Shown here in pieces: positions 22,662 to 30,455 of a stretch of 64,000 nucleotides of DNA. A program made the translations under genes and the position numbers. The stretch lies in contig NZ_CP072597.1 of assembly GCF_018847975.1 (NCBI RefSeq), positions 3,697,001-3,761,000 on the forward strand, given 5' to 3'. This stretch comes from Lysobacter sp. K5869. Its GTDB lineage: Bacteria; Pseudomonadota; Gammaproteobacteria; Xanthomonadales; Xanthomonadaceae. The notes beneath the pieces were generated by a model. That model had not been told where the DNA came from, did no database searches, and was given only the letters and a program-made list of their open reading frames with translations. Numbering within the stretch: the stretch's first letter is position 1; each line of letters begins with the position of its first letter.

Positions 22662-25055
22662 ATGCCGTCTTCTCCCGCCGCCGCCCAGCCCACGCCGCGC
22701 GCCCGCCTGCGCCGCGCCGCCTTGTGGGCGGTCTTGGCGCTGGCCTCGCTGGCGACGCTGGCGATGCTGCTCGATCTCGCGTTCCCGCTACCGCTGCCGC
22801 GCGCGCGCGACGCCGGCGCGGTCGTGGTCGCGCGCGACGGCACGCCGCTGCGCGCCTTCGCCGACCGCGACGGCGTTTGGCGCTACCCGGTCGAGACCGC
22901 ACAGGTCTCGCCGCTGTACCTGCAGGCGCTGTTGAACTACGAAGACCGCTGGTTCTGGAAACACCGCGGCATCAACCCGGTGGCGATGGCGCGCGCCGCC
23001 GCGCAGTGGCTGCGCAGCGGGCGGGTGGTGTCGGGCGGTTCGACCTTGACCATGCAGGTCGCGCGCATCCTCGACGCCGAGCCCGGCGAGCGCCGCCGCA
23101 GCCTGTGGGCCAAGAGCCGGCAGATGCTGCGCGCGCTGCAGCTCGAAGCGCATCTGTCGAAGGCGCAGATTCTCGCGTTGTATCTCAACCGCGCGCCGTT
23201 CGGCGGCACCGTCGAAGGCGTGGAAGCGGCGAGTTGGGCGTATCTGGGCAAACCGTCGTCGCGTCTGTCGCACGCCGAGGCCGCGCTGCTGACCGTGCTG
23301 CCGCAATCGCCGAGCCGGCTGCGCCCGGACCGCGAGCCCGAACGCGCGCGCATCGCCCGCGACAAGGTGCTCGCGCGCATGGCGCAGTTGGGCGTGTGGA
23401 CGCGCGCGCAGGTCGCCGACGCCAAGGTCGAGCCGGTGGTCGCGCGCTCGCTGCAGCCGCCGCGCTTCGCGCCGCTGCTGGCGCAGCGCCTGCGCTTCGC
23501 CAATCCGCGCGCGGGGCGGGTGGTGTCGACCATCGACCCGCAGTTGCAGCGCACCTTGGAAGACCGCGTCGCCGCGTACTTCTCGACCTTGCCCGAGCGC
23601 ACCTCGGCGGCGCTGCTGGTGATCGACAACGACACGCTGGAAGCGCGCGCCTACATCGGCTCGGTGACCTTCGGCGATCCGGCGCGGCTGGGCCACGTCG
23701 ACATGGTCCAGGCCTGGCGCTCGCCGGGCTCCACGCTCAAGCCGTTCCTGTACGGGCTCGCGCTCGACGACGGTTTGATCCATTCGGAAAGCCTGTTCGT
23801 CGATGCGCCGCAATCCTTCGGCGGCTACCGGCCGGGCAATTTCGACACCGCGTTCAACGGGCCGGTCGGTGCGGCCAGCGCGCTGCGTTTGTCGTTGAAC
23901 ATTCCCGCGGTGGATCTGCTCGACCGGGTCGGCCCGCTGCGCTTTTCCGCGCGGCTCGCCCACGCCGGCATCGATCTGCAATGGCCGCGCGGCGCGCAGC
24001 CGAATCTGGCGATGATCCTCGGCGGCACCGGCGCGCGGCTGGAGGATCTGGTCGGCGCGTACGCGGCGTTCAATCGCGGCGGCATCGCCGGACGCGTGCG
24101 CTATCAGCTGGATGCGCCGAAAACCGAGCGCCGCTTGTTGTCGCCGGGCGCGGCCTGGATCGTGCGCGAAATCCTCGAAGCCAATCCGCGTCCCGGCAGC
24201 GTCGAACAAACCTTCGACGCCGGCGGGCGCCCGCGGGTGGCCTGGAAGACCGGCACCAGCTACGGTTTCCGCGACGCCTGGGCCTTGGGCAGCACGCGCC
24301 GCTACACGGTCGGCGTGTGGGTCGGCCGGCCCGACGGCACGCCGTTGCCGGGCCAGTACGGCGCGGTGACCGCGCTGCCGCTGCTGTTCGAGGTGGTCGA
24401 CAGCCTGCCGCGCTTGCGCGGCGACGCGGTGCCGTTGCCGCCGCCTTTGAGCGTGCGCCAGATCGAGGTGTGCTGGCCGCTGGGCCTGCCGCCGGACCCG
24501 GCGCAACCGCAGCTGTGCCAGCGCCGCCGCGAGGCGTGGACGCTCGACGGCTCGGTGCCGCCGACCTTCGCCGAGCGCGACGCGCGGCTGTGGAGCGCGG
24601 GCGTGGAGCGTTACGAGGTCGATCCGCGCAGCGGCCTGCGCCTGTCGGCCGAGTGTGCGCGCGAACACGGCCGCGAACCGCGCGCGTTGGCGCGCTGGCC
24701 GGCGCTGGCCTCGCCGTGGCTGCCGGCCGACACGCGCAAGGCCTCGCGGCTGCCGCCGCTGTCGCCCGATTGCGTCGCCGACGGACGCGACGCCAGCGAG
24801 GAGCTGCGCATCGAAGGCATCGACGACCTCGCCACGCTCGCGCGCGCGCCCGGCAGCGCCGCGCCGCTGCGCTTGTCGGTGCGCGCGCTCGGCAGCGACG
24901 TGCGGGTGCGCTGGCTGCTCGACGGCCGCTGGATCGGCGAAAGCGACGGCCGCGGGCGCTTCGATTACGACTTCGGCGAACCCGGCGAACACACGCTGAC
25001 CGCGTTGGCCGATTCCGGCGCATGGTCGCGGGTGCGGTTCAAGGTGCTGCGCTGA
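22662..25055 (+). CDS. pbpC: Penicillin-binding protein 1C
   Basis: A 797-residue bifunctional peptidoglycan synthase of the PbpC class. It has an N-terminal membrane anchor (about 20-45), a glycosyltransferase 51 domain with catalytic Glu in NYEDRWFWKHRG and VSGGSTLTMQVAR, and a transpeptidase domain with Ser357-TLK360, Ser411-LN413 and KTGTS at 529-533. The C-terminal part (about 700-797) is the extra domain typical of 1C proteins. It acts in the periplasm, anchored in the inner membrane. Linkage with an alpha-2-macroglobulin gene is conserved in many proteobacteria, suggesting joint repair and protease defence after envelope breach. Confidence 0.95.
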   Translation: MPSSPAAAQPTPRARLRRAALWAVLALASLATLAMLLDLAFPLPLPRARDAGAVVVARDGTPLRAFADRDGVWRYPVETAQVSPLYLQALLNYEDRWFWKHRGINPVAMARAAAQWLRSGRVVSGGSTLTMQVARILDAEPGERRRSLWAKSRQMLRALQLEAHLSKAQILALYLNRAPFGGTVEGVEAASWAYLGKPSSRLSHAEAALLTVLPQSPSRLRPDREPERARIARDKVLARMAQLGVWTRAQVADAKVEPVVARSLQPPRFAPLLAQRLRFANPRAGRVVSTIDPQLQRTLEDRVAAYFSTLPERTSAALLVIDNDTLEARAYIGSVTFGDPARLGHVDMVQAWRSPGSTLKPFLYGLALDDGLIHSESLFVDAPQSFGGYRPGNFDTAFNGPVGAASALRLSLNIPAVDLLDRVGPLRFSARLAHAGIDLQWPRGAQPNLAMILGGTGARLEDLVGAYAAFNRGGIAGRVRYQLDAPKTERRLLSPGAAWIVREILEANPRPGSVEQTFDAGGRPRVAWKTGTSYGFRDAWALGSTRRYTVGVWVGRPDGTPLPGQYGAVTALPLLFEVVDSLPRLRGDAVPLPPPLSVRQIEVCWPLGLPPDPAQPQLCQRRREAWTLDGSVPPTFAERDARLWSAGVERYEVDPRSGLRLSAECAREHGREPRALARWPALASPWLPADTRKASRLPPLSPDCVADGRDASEELRIEGIDDLATLARAPGSAAPLRLSVRALGSDVRVRWLLDGRWIGESDGRGRFDYDFGEPGEHTLTALADSGAWSRVRFKVLR

Positions 25056-25077
25056 GCGGCTTTCGCCGCGGCCGCGA

Positions 25078-25464
25078 TCAGTCCGGCGAATACGGCGGCG
25101 GTTCGATCTCCGCCTCGAGCCCGCTGCGCGCCAAGGCTTGCGCATAGCGTTCGGCTTCGATCGCGGTCAGTTCGGTCAGGCCGCCGTCCTCGCGCAAGGC
25201 GCGCAGCAGATCGGCGGCGGCTTGCCCGCTTTCGGCGGCGAGACAAGCGGCGGCGCGCAGGGTGTCGGCGTCGTTGCGATGTCGCGGCGCGAGTGCGAGG
25301 CGGTGACGCATCGCGACGATTCGCGCGAAGTCCGGCCGCGTGGTGACGGCGGACAGGCCGCAGTGCAGGCAGGTCACGATCAGGCTCAGGCCTTCGGTGC
25401 GCGAGCTCATCGCGCCGTTCGCGCGCTCGCAGAACGTCAGGCAGGGCGCGGCGGTTTCAGCCAT
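25078..25464 (-). CDS. Hypothetical protein with zinc-ribbon-like Cys
   Basis: A 128-residue soluble protein whose start overlaps the end of the upstream membrane-protein gene by eight bases, indicating translational coupling. It contains CLTFCE near residue 8 and CLHCG near 33, two CxxxC/CxxC pairs that could bind a metal, followed by helix-rich sequence with Ala, Leu, Arg and Glu. I do not recognise the family. It converges with pbpC, whose stop lies 22 bases away. Confidence 0.65.
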   Translation of the reverse strand: MAETAAPCLTFCERANGAMSSRTEGLSLIVTCLHCGLSAVTTRPDFARIVAMRHRLALAPRHRNDADTLRAAACLAAESGQAAADLLRALREDGGLTELTAIEAERYAQALARSGLEAEIEPPPYSPD

Positions 25465-26209
25465 GCGCGTCGCGGTACGCGGCGATCACGTCGCCGATGG
25501 AATCCGCGCCCGGCACGCTGCGCGCGCCGACGAATCCGAGCGCGGCCGCGATCAGCGCGAGCAGCAGGAACGGCACGGCGGTGCGGCGCAGCGCGGTCGA
25601 CAGCCAATGCTGCGCCTCGATTCCGCGCAGGCGCCGGTACAGTCCGCCGGCCAGGGTCACGTCGAGCAGCACTTCGGCCATCAGCGCCGGCGCGGACCAC
25701 AGCGCGAAGACCGTCGCCAACACCGCGGCGGCCAGGGCGATGATCGCGACCACGATCCAGCCGAAGACGTCGGCGTCGTCGAGCGAGGGGATGTCCCAAT
25801 CGCCGCCGCCGCTGCCGGAGCGCGGCAACGACGGCGAAGACGGCGCGTCGTAGCTGGCGCTCGCGCCGCCGCCGCCGCTGTGGCCGCCGCTGCCTTGCCA
25901 GTCCGAACGCGACGACCGGCCCGAGCCGCCGCCGAATTCGGGCAGATCAAAGTCGAAGTCGGAGTCGGATTTCTTGTGCCCGTGGCTGCGCGCCCAGCTC
26001 CACAGCAGCAGCAAGAACGCCGCGTAGGCGATGCAGGCGGCGAGGGGATAGCGCAGGGCCATGCTGTGCACGCCGGCGTGCAGCAGGCCGAAGGAGGCCA
26101 GGAAGCCCGCCGCGCCGGTCAGCAGCACGATCAGGCTCATCTGCAGGCGGGGCCAGTGGTCGCGTTCCAGGCGTGCGCGCAAGCGCGCGATTTCCATATC
26201 TCGGCTCAT
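25457..26209 (-). CDS. Membrane protein with Gly/Ser-rich cytoplasmic loop
   Basis: The ATG at 26209 gives 250 residues beginning MSRDMEIARLRARLERDHWP; the longer open frame would add 82 residues that overlap the divergent promoter and read as non-coding. Two membrane segments near 25-70 are followed by a polar Asp/Gly/Ser-rich stretch (about 80-145) and two or three more membrane segments (about 150-245). Function unknown. It forms an overlapping pair with the 25078 gene and is divergent from the flavoprotein gene at 26454. Confidence 0.7.
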   Translation of the reverse strand: MSRDMEIARLRARLERDHWPRLQMSLIVLLTGAAGFLASFGLLHAGVHSMALRYPLAACIAYAAFLLLLWSWARSHGHKKSDSDFDFDLPEFGGGSGRSSRSDWQGSGGHSGGGGASASYDAPSSPSLPRSGSGGGDWDIPSLDDADVFGWIVVAIIALAAAVLATVFALWSAPALMAEVLLDVTLAGGLYRRLRGIEAQHWLSTALRRTAVPFLLLALIAAALGFVGARSVPGADSIGDVIAAYRDAHG

Positions 26210-26382
26210 GGCGGCGAGTGTAGGCGCGCGTCCGGGCGGCGACGCAAGCCGGTCTGGAGCGGTGGCGGGGGAATGGTTCAGTTCTCGTGCGTTGGGTGCT
26301 GGGCGGCGACACGCGCGGTGTGCCGGTGTTGCCGATGCGTTATCGAGCGTAGGCAGGGCGGAAACCAGGCCGCGCGGTCGCC

Positions 26383-26411
26383 TTGACAGGGCTGGATACG
26401 AAAAGTAGCTT
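26383..26411 (+). promoter_or_regulatory. Promoter of the flavodoxin-fold oxidoreductase
   Basis: Consensus TTGACA (26383-26388), a 17-base spacer and TAGCTT (26406-26411). The -10 lies inside the 39-bp dyad at 26397-26435. Confidence 0.7.
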
Positions 26412-26435
26412 ACGATTAGTAAGTTACTTTTCGTA
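26397..26435. promoter_or_regulatory. 39-bp operator dyad
   Basis: Perfect 11-base outer arms TACGAAAAGTA (26397-26407) and TACTTTTCGTA (26425-26435), plus inner CTTAC / GTAAG arms, all centred on 26416. It covers the -10 and start region of the 26454 gene, so a repressor bound here would block transcription. The form resembles operators of HxlR-type redox regulators in front of quinone reductases (inference). Confidence 0.75.
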
Positions 26436-26453
26436 ATTAATCTCGGAGCCGCC

Positions 26454-27056
26454 ATGCACGCCCTGATCGTCCTAGCCCATCCCGACCCGAAGTCGCTGAC
26501 CCACGCCGTCGCCGCGTGCGTGGGCGAGGGCGTTCGCGCCGCCGGCCACAGCGTCGAGTTGGCCGACCTCGCCGCCGAAGGCTTCGACCCGCGCTACGGT
26601 CAGGCAGACCACGACGCCTACCGCGAACTCGCGCCGCTGCCGGCCGACGTGCGCGCCGAACAGGCGCGGATCGAGCGCGCCGATGCCGTAGTCCTGGTCT
26701 ATCCGGTGTATTGGTGGTCGATGCCGGGGCTGCTCAAGGGCTGGGTCGACCGGGTGTTCTCCAACAACTGGGCCTATGCGACGCGCGACGGGCGCGTGGT
26801 CGGCCAGTTGCAGCGTTTGCGCGTGCATCTGCTCGGCTTGGGCGGCGCGGACGAGCGCAGCTACGTCAAGCACGCTTACGACGTGGCGATGAAGACGCAG
26901 ATCGATCACGGCGTGTTCGATTACTGCGCCGCGTGCGTGGTCAGTTCGACGATTCGTTTCGATACGCAAGAGCCCGACGGGCGGGCGCATTTGGATGCGG
27001 CGTTCGAGTTGGGGGGCGGGGTGTTCGGCGAACGGGAACGTTGCCGCGCGGCGTGA
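26454..27056 (+). CDS. NAD(P)H-dependent oxidoreductase, flavodoxin fold
   Basis: A 200-residue protein of the MdaB/KefF/NQO1-like family: it opens MHALIVLAHPDPKSLTHAV (flavin phosphate loop), has VLVYPVYWWSMPGLLKGWVDRVF near residue 80 (seen as YPVYWWSMPG and KGWVDRVF), and HLLGLGGADERSY near 122. These bind FMN or FAD and NAD(P)H. Members reduce quinones by two electrons and protect against electrophiles. The upstream dyad operator over a TTGACA promoter suggests inducible expression. No regulator gene is adjacent. Repeats follow the stop. Confidence 0.9.
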   Translation: MHALIVLAHPDPKSLTHAVAACVGEGVRAAGHSVELADLAAEGFDPRYGQADHDAYRELAPLPADVRAEQARIERADAVVLVYPVYWWSMPGLLKGWVDRVFSNNWAYATRDGRVVGQLQRLRVHLLGLGGADERSYVKHAYDVAMKTQIDHGVFDYCAACVVSSTIRFDTQEPDGRAHLDAAFELGGGVFGERERCRAA

Positions 27057-27073
27057 GCGGGCCGCGACGGCGA

Positions 27074-27390
27074 GTGGGGTTTTCGTCGTGGGCGGAGTGT
27101 TGCGGTCGCGGCTTACGCCGCTCCTACAGGGCGAGGCCGTAGCTGCGATTCTCTGAGCGGGCGGTGTGGGGTTTTCGTCGTGGGCGCGGTGTCGCGGTCG
27201 CGGCTTGCGCCGCTCCTACAAGGCGAGGCCGTAGCTGCGATTCTCTGAGCGGGCGGTGTGGGGCTTTCGTCGTGGGCGCGGTGTCGTGGTCGCGGCTTGC
27301 GCCGCTCCTACAGGGCGAGGGCGTAGCGACGATTCCGGCTGTAGGAGCGGCGCGAGCCGCGACCGCGACGCCACGATTACGACGCGGGCT
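27074..27390. repeat. 92-bp tandem repeat array with REP-like core
   Basis: Units start at 27074, 27166 and 27258, exactly 92 bases apart; the third is partial and runs into an inverted GTAGGAGCGGCG copy at about 27341-27370. Each unit opens GTGGGGTTTTCGTCGTGGGC and contains the GCGGCTTRCGCCGCTCCTAC palindrome. There is no gene in 27057-27390. Confidence 0.85.
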
Positions 27391-28032
27391 TCAACGCCCC
27401 GTCCACCCATCGAGCATGTCCGCCAATTCGTCGGCATGCTCCTCTTCCTGCGCCAGGATGTGCTCCATCATGCGCTTGGTCGTGGTGTCCTGGTCGCCGA
27501 GGTAATCGATGATCGCGCGATAGCTGTCGATGGCGATGCGCTCGGCGATCAGATCCTCCTTGACCATGTCGCGCAGATCGCTGCCTTCCACGTACTGCGC
27601 GTGGGCGCGGCCGCTGAGCACGTCGGGATTGAGGTCGGGTTCGCCGCCGAGCTGGACGATGCGTTCGGCGATCAGGTCGGCGTGCGCCTGCTCTTCGTTG
27701 GCGTGTTCGAGGAATTCGGCCTTGATCGAATCGGCCATCAGGCCGCTGGCCATGAAGTAGTGGCGCTTGTAGCGCAGCACGCAGACGATTTCGGTGGCCA
27801 GCGCTTCGTTGAGCAGCCGCACCACGGTGTCGCGGTCGGCGCGGTAGCTGGCGGTGATCGCGCCGTTCTCGATGTGCCGACGGGCGCGGGCGCGGATGGC
27901 GTCGAGGTCGGCGACGAAGGCCGAGGATCCCGCAGCGGGTTTGCCCGCGGACGGTTTGTTCGACGACGGCTTGCTGGAGGCCGGTTGGGCGGCCGGCGCG
28001 GCCGCGCGCTTGCTGACGGGCTTGGTGGACAT
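27391..28032 (-). CDS. Ferritin-like (bacterioferritin-type) protein with basic tail
   Basis: A 213-residue protein. Residues about 55-210 form a four-helix ferritin-like domain with carboxylate/His iron-ligand motifs: ALATEIVCVLRYKRH (Glu), EHANEEQAHAD (Glu and ExxH) and LAQEEEHADEL (ExxH). It groups with bacterioferritin/Dps-like proteins that store iron or detoxify peroxide. The first 36 residues are a Lys/Ser/Pro/Ala-rich tail with about seven positive charges and almost no acidic residues, resembling DNA-binding tails of some Dps proteins (inference). It precedes a peroxiredoxin gene's end by 110 bases; both run on the minus strand, which fits oxidative-stress defence. Confidence 0.85.
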   Translation of the reverse strand: MSTKPVSKRAAAPAAQPASSKPSSNKPSAGKPAAGSSAFVADLDAIRARARRHIENGAITASYRADRDTVVRLLNEALATEIVCVLRYKRHYFMASGLMADSIKAEFLEHANEEQAHADLIAERIVQLGGEPDLNPDVLSGRAHAQYVEGSDLRDMVKEDLIAERIAIDSYRAIIDYLGDQDTTTKRMMEHILAQEEEHADELADMLDGWTGR

Positions 28033-28141
28033 GGCGTCTCCTGGCGGGTCGGGGAAGGGGCGGTTACCTCATGCGGATGAAGTGGAGAAACGATCGGTCG
28101 GCCGGGCCCGCGAACGGGCCCGGCCGCGGAGCGGACGCGGA

Positions 28142-28618
28142 TCAGACTTGCTCGAGCATGTACTCGGCCGAAGACACGCGGTATTCGCCGGGTTCTTCGA
28201 CGTGCAGTTGCTTGACCACGCCGTTCTCGGCGTACAGCGCGAAGCGCTTGGCGCGGGTGCCCATGCCGTAGGCGCTGGCGTCGAGTTCCAGGCCGAGCGC
28301 GCGGGTCAGGTCGCCGTTGCCGTCGGACAGCATCAGCATGCCGTCGGGCACGTGCTGGCTCTTGGCCCAGGCCTGCATGACGAAGGGATCGTTGACGGCG
28401 AGGCAGGCCACGTCGATGCCCTTGTCGCGGAACTGCTGGAAGTGCTCGACGAAGCCGGGCAGGTGCTTTTCCGAACACGTCGGAGTGAACGCGCCGGGCA
28501 CCGCGAACAGCACGGCCTTGCGGTCGTCGAACAGGGCGCGGGTATCGACCGTCTCGATGCCGTCGGTGATGCGCTTGAGCGCGACTTCGGGCAGGCGGTC
28601 GCCGACCTGGATGCTCAT
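28142..28618 (-). CDS. Peroxiredoxin, Prx5 type
   Basis: A 158-residue thiol peroxidase. The catalytic Cys48 lies in PGAFTPTCSE, the diagnostic motif of the Prx5/AhpC-TSA glutaredoxin-type group; a second Cys (Cys72 in VACLAVND) lies where family members often have one. Starts MSIQVGDRLPEV, a typical N-terminus, and ends with EPGEYRVSSAEYMLEQ, also typical. It reduces hydroperoxides using glutathione/glutaredoxin or thioredoxin. AGGAG lies at normal distance before the ATG. Upstream of a ferritin-like gene on the same strand. Confidence 0.93.
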   Translation of the reverse strand: MSIQVGDRLPEVALKRITDGIETVDTRALFDDRKAVLFAVPGAFTPTCSEKHLPGFVEHFQQFRDKGIDVACLAVNDPFVMQAWAKSQHVPDGMLMLSDGNGDLTRALGLELDASAYGMGTRAKRFALYAENGVVKQLHVEEPGEYRVSSAEYMLEQV

Positions 28619-28704
28619 GGGATTCTCCTGGGGTGAGGGTGAAGTCTAGGAAGCCGGGACTAAACTTTGCGTCAAGGCGGCTTGAACGGACGGTTTGGCG
28701 GCCT

Positions 28705-28730
28705 CTTGAAAAACCGCGCAACGCCGCCAT
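28705..28730 (+). promoter_or_regulatory. Sigma32-like promoter of the DnaJ-type gene
   Basis: CTTGAAA (28705-28711) and CCGCCAT (28724-28730) are separated by 12 bases, close to the heat-shock form CTTGAA-N11-16-CCCCAT. The gene downstream is a co-chaperone, which supports the reading. Confidence 0.5.
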
Positions 28731-28811
28731 GCTGGAAACCTTAATGATGCGTCAAGGCGGCCTGTGCGGACAGCGCCGCGCTTGGCGCTTGCGCCGTGGG
28801 AGCGAGCATCG

Positions 28812-29708
28812 ATGCAGTTCAAGGACTATTACGACACCCTGGGCGTGGAGCCCAGCGCCGGCGAGGCGGAGATCAAGACCGCTTACCGACGTCTGGCGCG
28901 CAAGTACCACCCCGATGTCAGCAAGGAAGCGGGCGCGGAAGAGAAGTTCAAGGCCGTCAACGAAGCCTACGAGGCGCTGCGCGATCCGCAAAAGCGCGCG
29001 GCCTACGATCAGCTGCGCGCGCGCGGCTATCGCCCCGGCGACGAAGTGCAGCCGCCGCCGGGCGGCTTCGGCGGCGGCCAGGGCGGCGTGGATTTCGAGG
29101 AGATCTTCGCCGGCGGCGGCGCGGGCGGCGGTTTCAGCGATTTCTTCGAGACCTTGTTCGGCCGCGGACGCGCCGCGCCCGGCGCGGGCGGCTTCGGCCA
29201 ACGCGGCGCGCCGCCGCGCGGCGACACCCGGGCCAAGCTGGCGGTGTCGCTGGAGACGGTCTACCAAGGCGGGCAGGTGCGCATTTCGGTCAACCACAAG
29301 ACGCTGGACGTGCGCGTGCCCAAGGGCATCCGCCCGGGCCAGCTGATCCGCCTCGCTGGCCAAGGCGCGCACGGCGATCTGTTGCTGGAAATCGAATACG
29401 CCGCGCATCCGCAGTTCGAGGTGGACGGGCGCAACGTCATCCACGTGCTCGAACTGGCGCCGTGGGAAGCGGCGCTGGGCGCCGGCGTCAGCGTGCCGAC
29501 CCTGGGCGGGCCGGTCGAACTGAAGATTCCCGCGAACTCCGAAGCCGGCCGCAAGCTGCGCTTGCGCGGCCGCGGCTTGCCGGGCACGCCGGCCGGCGAT
29601 CAGATCGTCGAGTTGGAAGTGTTGGCGCCGCGCGCGGACAACGACGCGCAGCGCGAGGCCTACGAAGGTTTGCGCGCGGCGTTCGGCGAAGACTGGCGGC
29701 GCGATTGA
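28812..29708 (+). CDS. cbpA: DnaJ/CbpA-type co-chaperone
   Basis: The ATG at 28812 gives 298 residues; 16 upstream in-frame residues are not J-domain-like. The J-domain (1-70) has the HPD motif in RKYHPDVSKE, which stimulates DnaK ATPase. A Gly/Phe-rich linker (about 75-135) follows, then two beta-sandwich substrate-binding domains (LAVSLETVYQGG, ELAPWEAALGAGVSVPTLGG). The Cys-rich zinc domain of DnaJ is absent, making it the CbpA type. A sigma32-like promoter lies 80 bases upstream. No cbpM-like modulator gene is adjacent. Confidence 0.93.
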   Translation: MQFKDYYDTLGVEPSAGEAEIKTAYRRLARKYHPDVSKEAGAEEKFKAVNEAYEALRDPQKRAAYDQLRARGYRPGDEVQPPPGGFGGGQGGVDFEEIFAGGGAGGGFSDFFETLFGRGRAAPGAGGFGQRGAPPRGDTRAKLAVSLETVYQGGQVRISVNHKTLDVRVPKGIRPGQLIRLAGQGAHGDLLLEIEYAAHPQFEVDGRNVIHVLELAPWEAALGAGVSVPTLGGPVELKIPANSEAGRKLRLRGRGLPGTPAGDQIVELEVLAPRADNDAQREAYEGLRAAFGEDWRRD

Positions 29709-30024
29709 GCCGACGGACGGGGCGCGTTTCGCGCCCATGAACGGGCGCGAACGGCGCTGAGCGGCGGGTTTGCGCGGCAAGTGCGCGAGCGTTCGCGCGC
29801 GCATCGCGCGGTTCGCGAAGCGTATACGCCAATGCGGCGATGCGCGGCGCGTTCCGCGAGCGCGTCGTAGCGACTGCGAATCGTCGCGCTGCGTTCGCTG
29901 CGGCGAACAGAGTCCGTTGATCGGCCGCGGGCGGCTTCATCGCTTTCGCTCACCCCAAACGCAAGAATCCCGGCTTTCGCCGGGATTCCGCAGGCACTGC
30001 GCGAGCGCGGCGAACCGCGCCGGT
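29709..30024. other. Intergenic region with hairpin
   Basis: No credible gene. It separates convergent cbpA and the PilH-like gene and holds a hairpin at 29965-29988. Confidence 0.5.
29965..29988 (-). terminator. Hairpin downstream of the PilH-like gene
   Basis: Arms GAATCCCGGC / GCCGGGATTC with loop TTTC. The same palindrome core recurs in repeats at 32 and 60 kb, so it may be a repeat used as terminator. Confidence 0.5.
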
Positions 30025-30396
30025 TCAGCCGGCCGAGGGCAGCAACTGGCCGATGATCTCGGACAGGTCCGTCTCGCTGAACGGCTTGGTGATGTACGCC
30101 TTGGCGCCCTGGCGCATGCCCCACACCCGGTCCGTGTCCTGGTCCTTGGTGGTGACCAGCACGATCGGGATGTGCTTGGTGGTGGCTTCGCGGCAGATCG
30201 AGCGGGTGGCCTGGAACCCGTTGAGGTTCGGCATGACCACATCCATCAGGATCAGGTCGGGCAGCTCGCGCTTGGCGGCCTCGACGCCGGCGGCGCCGTC
30301 TTCTGCGGTGAGGGCCTCGTGGCCCAGCTTCTCGACGATGCGACGGATGCCCATCAGCTGGGACGGCGAATCGTCGACGATCAAAATACGCGCCAT
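30025..30396 (-). CDS. Single-domain response regulator, PilH-like
   Basis: A 123-residue CheY-like receiver without output domain. It starts MARILIVDDSPSQ at 30396 (acidic DD pocket), has the phospho-acceptor Asp in LILMDVVMPNLNGFQATR near residue 52, VTTKDQDTDRVWGMRQGA (conserved Thr and loop), and Lys in YITKPF near 106. The VTTKDQDTDRVWG segment and NGFQATR match PilH of type IV pilus chemosensory (Pil-Chp) systems closely. No other pil genes are in the window, so linkage does not prove the role. It would act in the cytoplasm on twitching motility. Confidence 0.85.
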   Translation of the reverse strand: MARILIVDDSPSQLMGIRRIVEKLGHEALTAEDGAAGVEAAKRELPDLILMDVVMPNLNGFQATRSICREATTKHIPIVLVTTKDQDTDRVWGMRQGAKAYITKPFSETDLSEIIGQLLPSAG

Positions 30397-30455
30397 ATCT
30401 TTCCCCTGGAACTTGCGGCCGATTGTAGCGACGCGCCGCGCGGCTGCAATGCCAA

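Noticed and set aside
27074..27370. Regular repeats as a possible CRISPR array
   Set aside because: Units are direct 92-bp copies including what would be spacers, and there are no cas genes.
29965..29988. Hairpin as a riboswitch
   Set aside because: A simple 10-bp stem with four-base loop and repeat relatives elsewhere; no aptamer-like structure.
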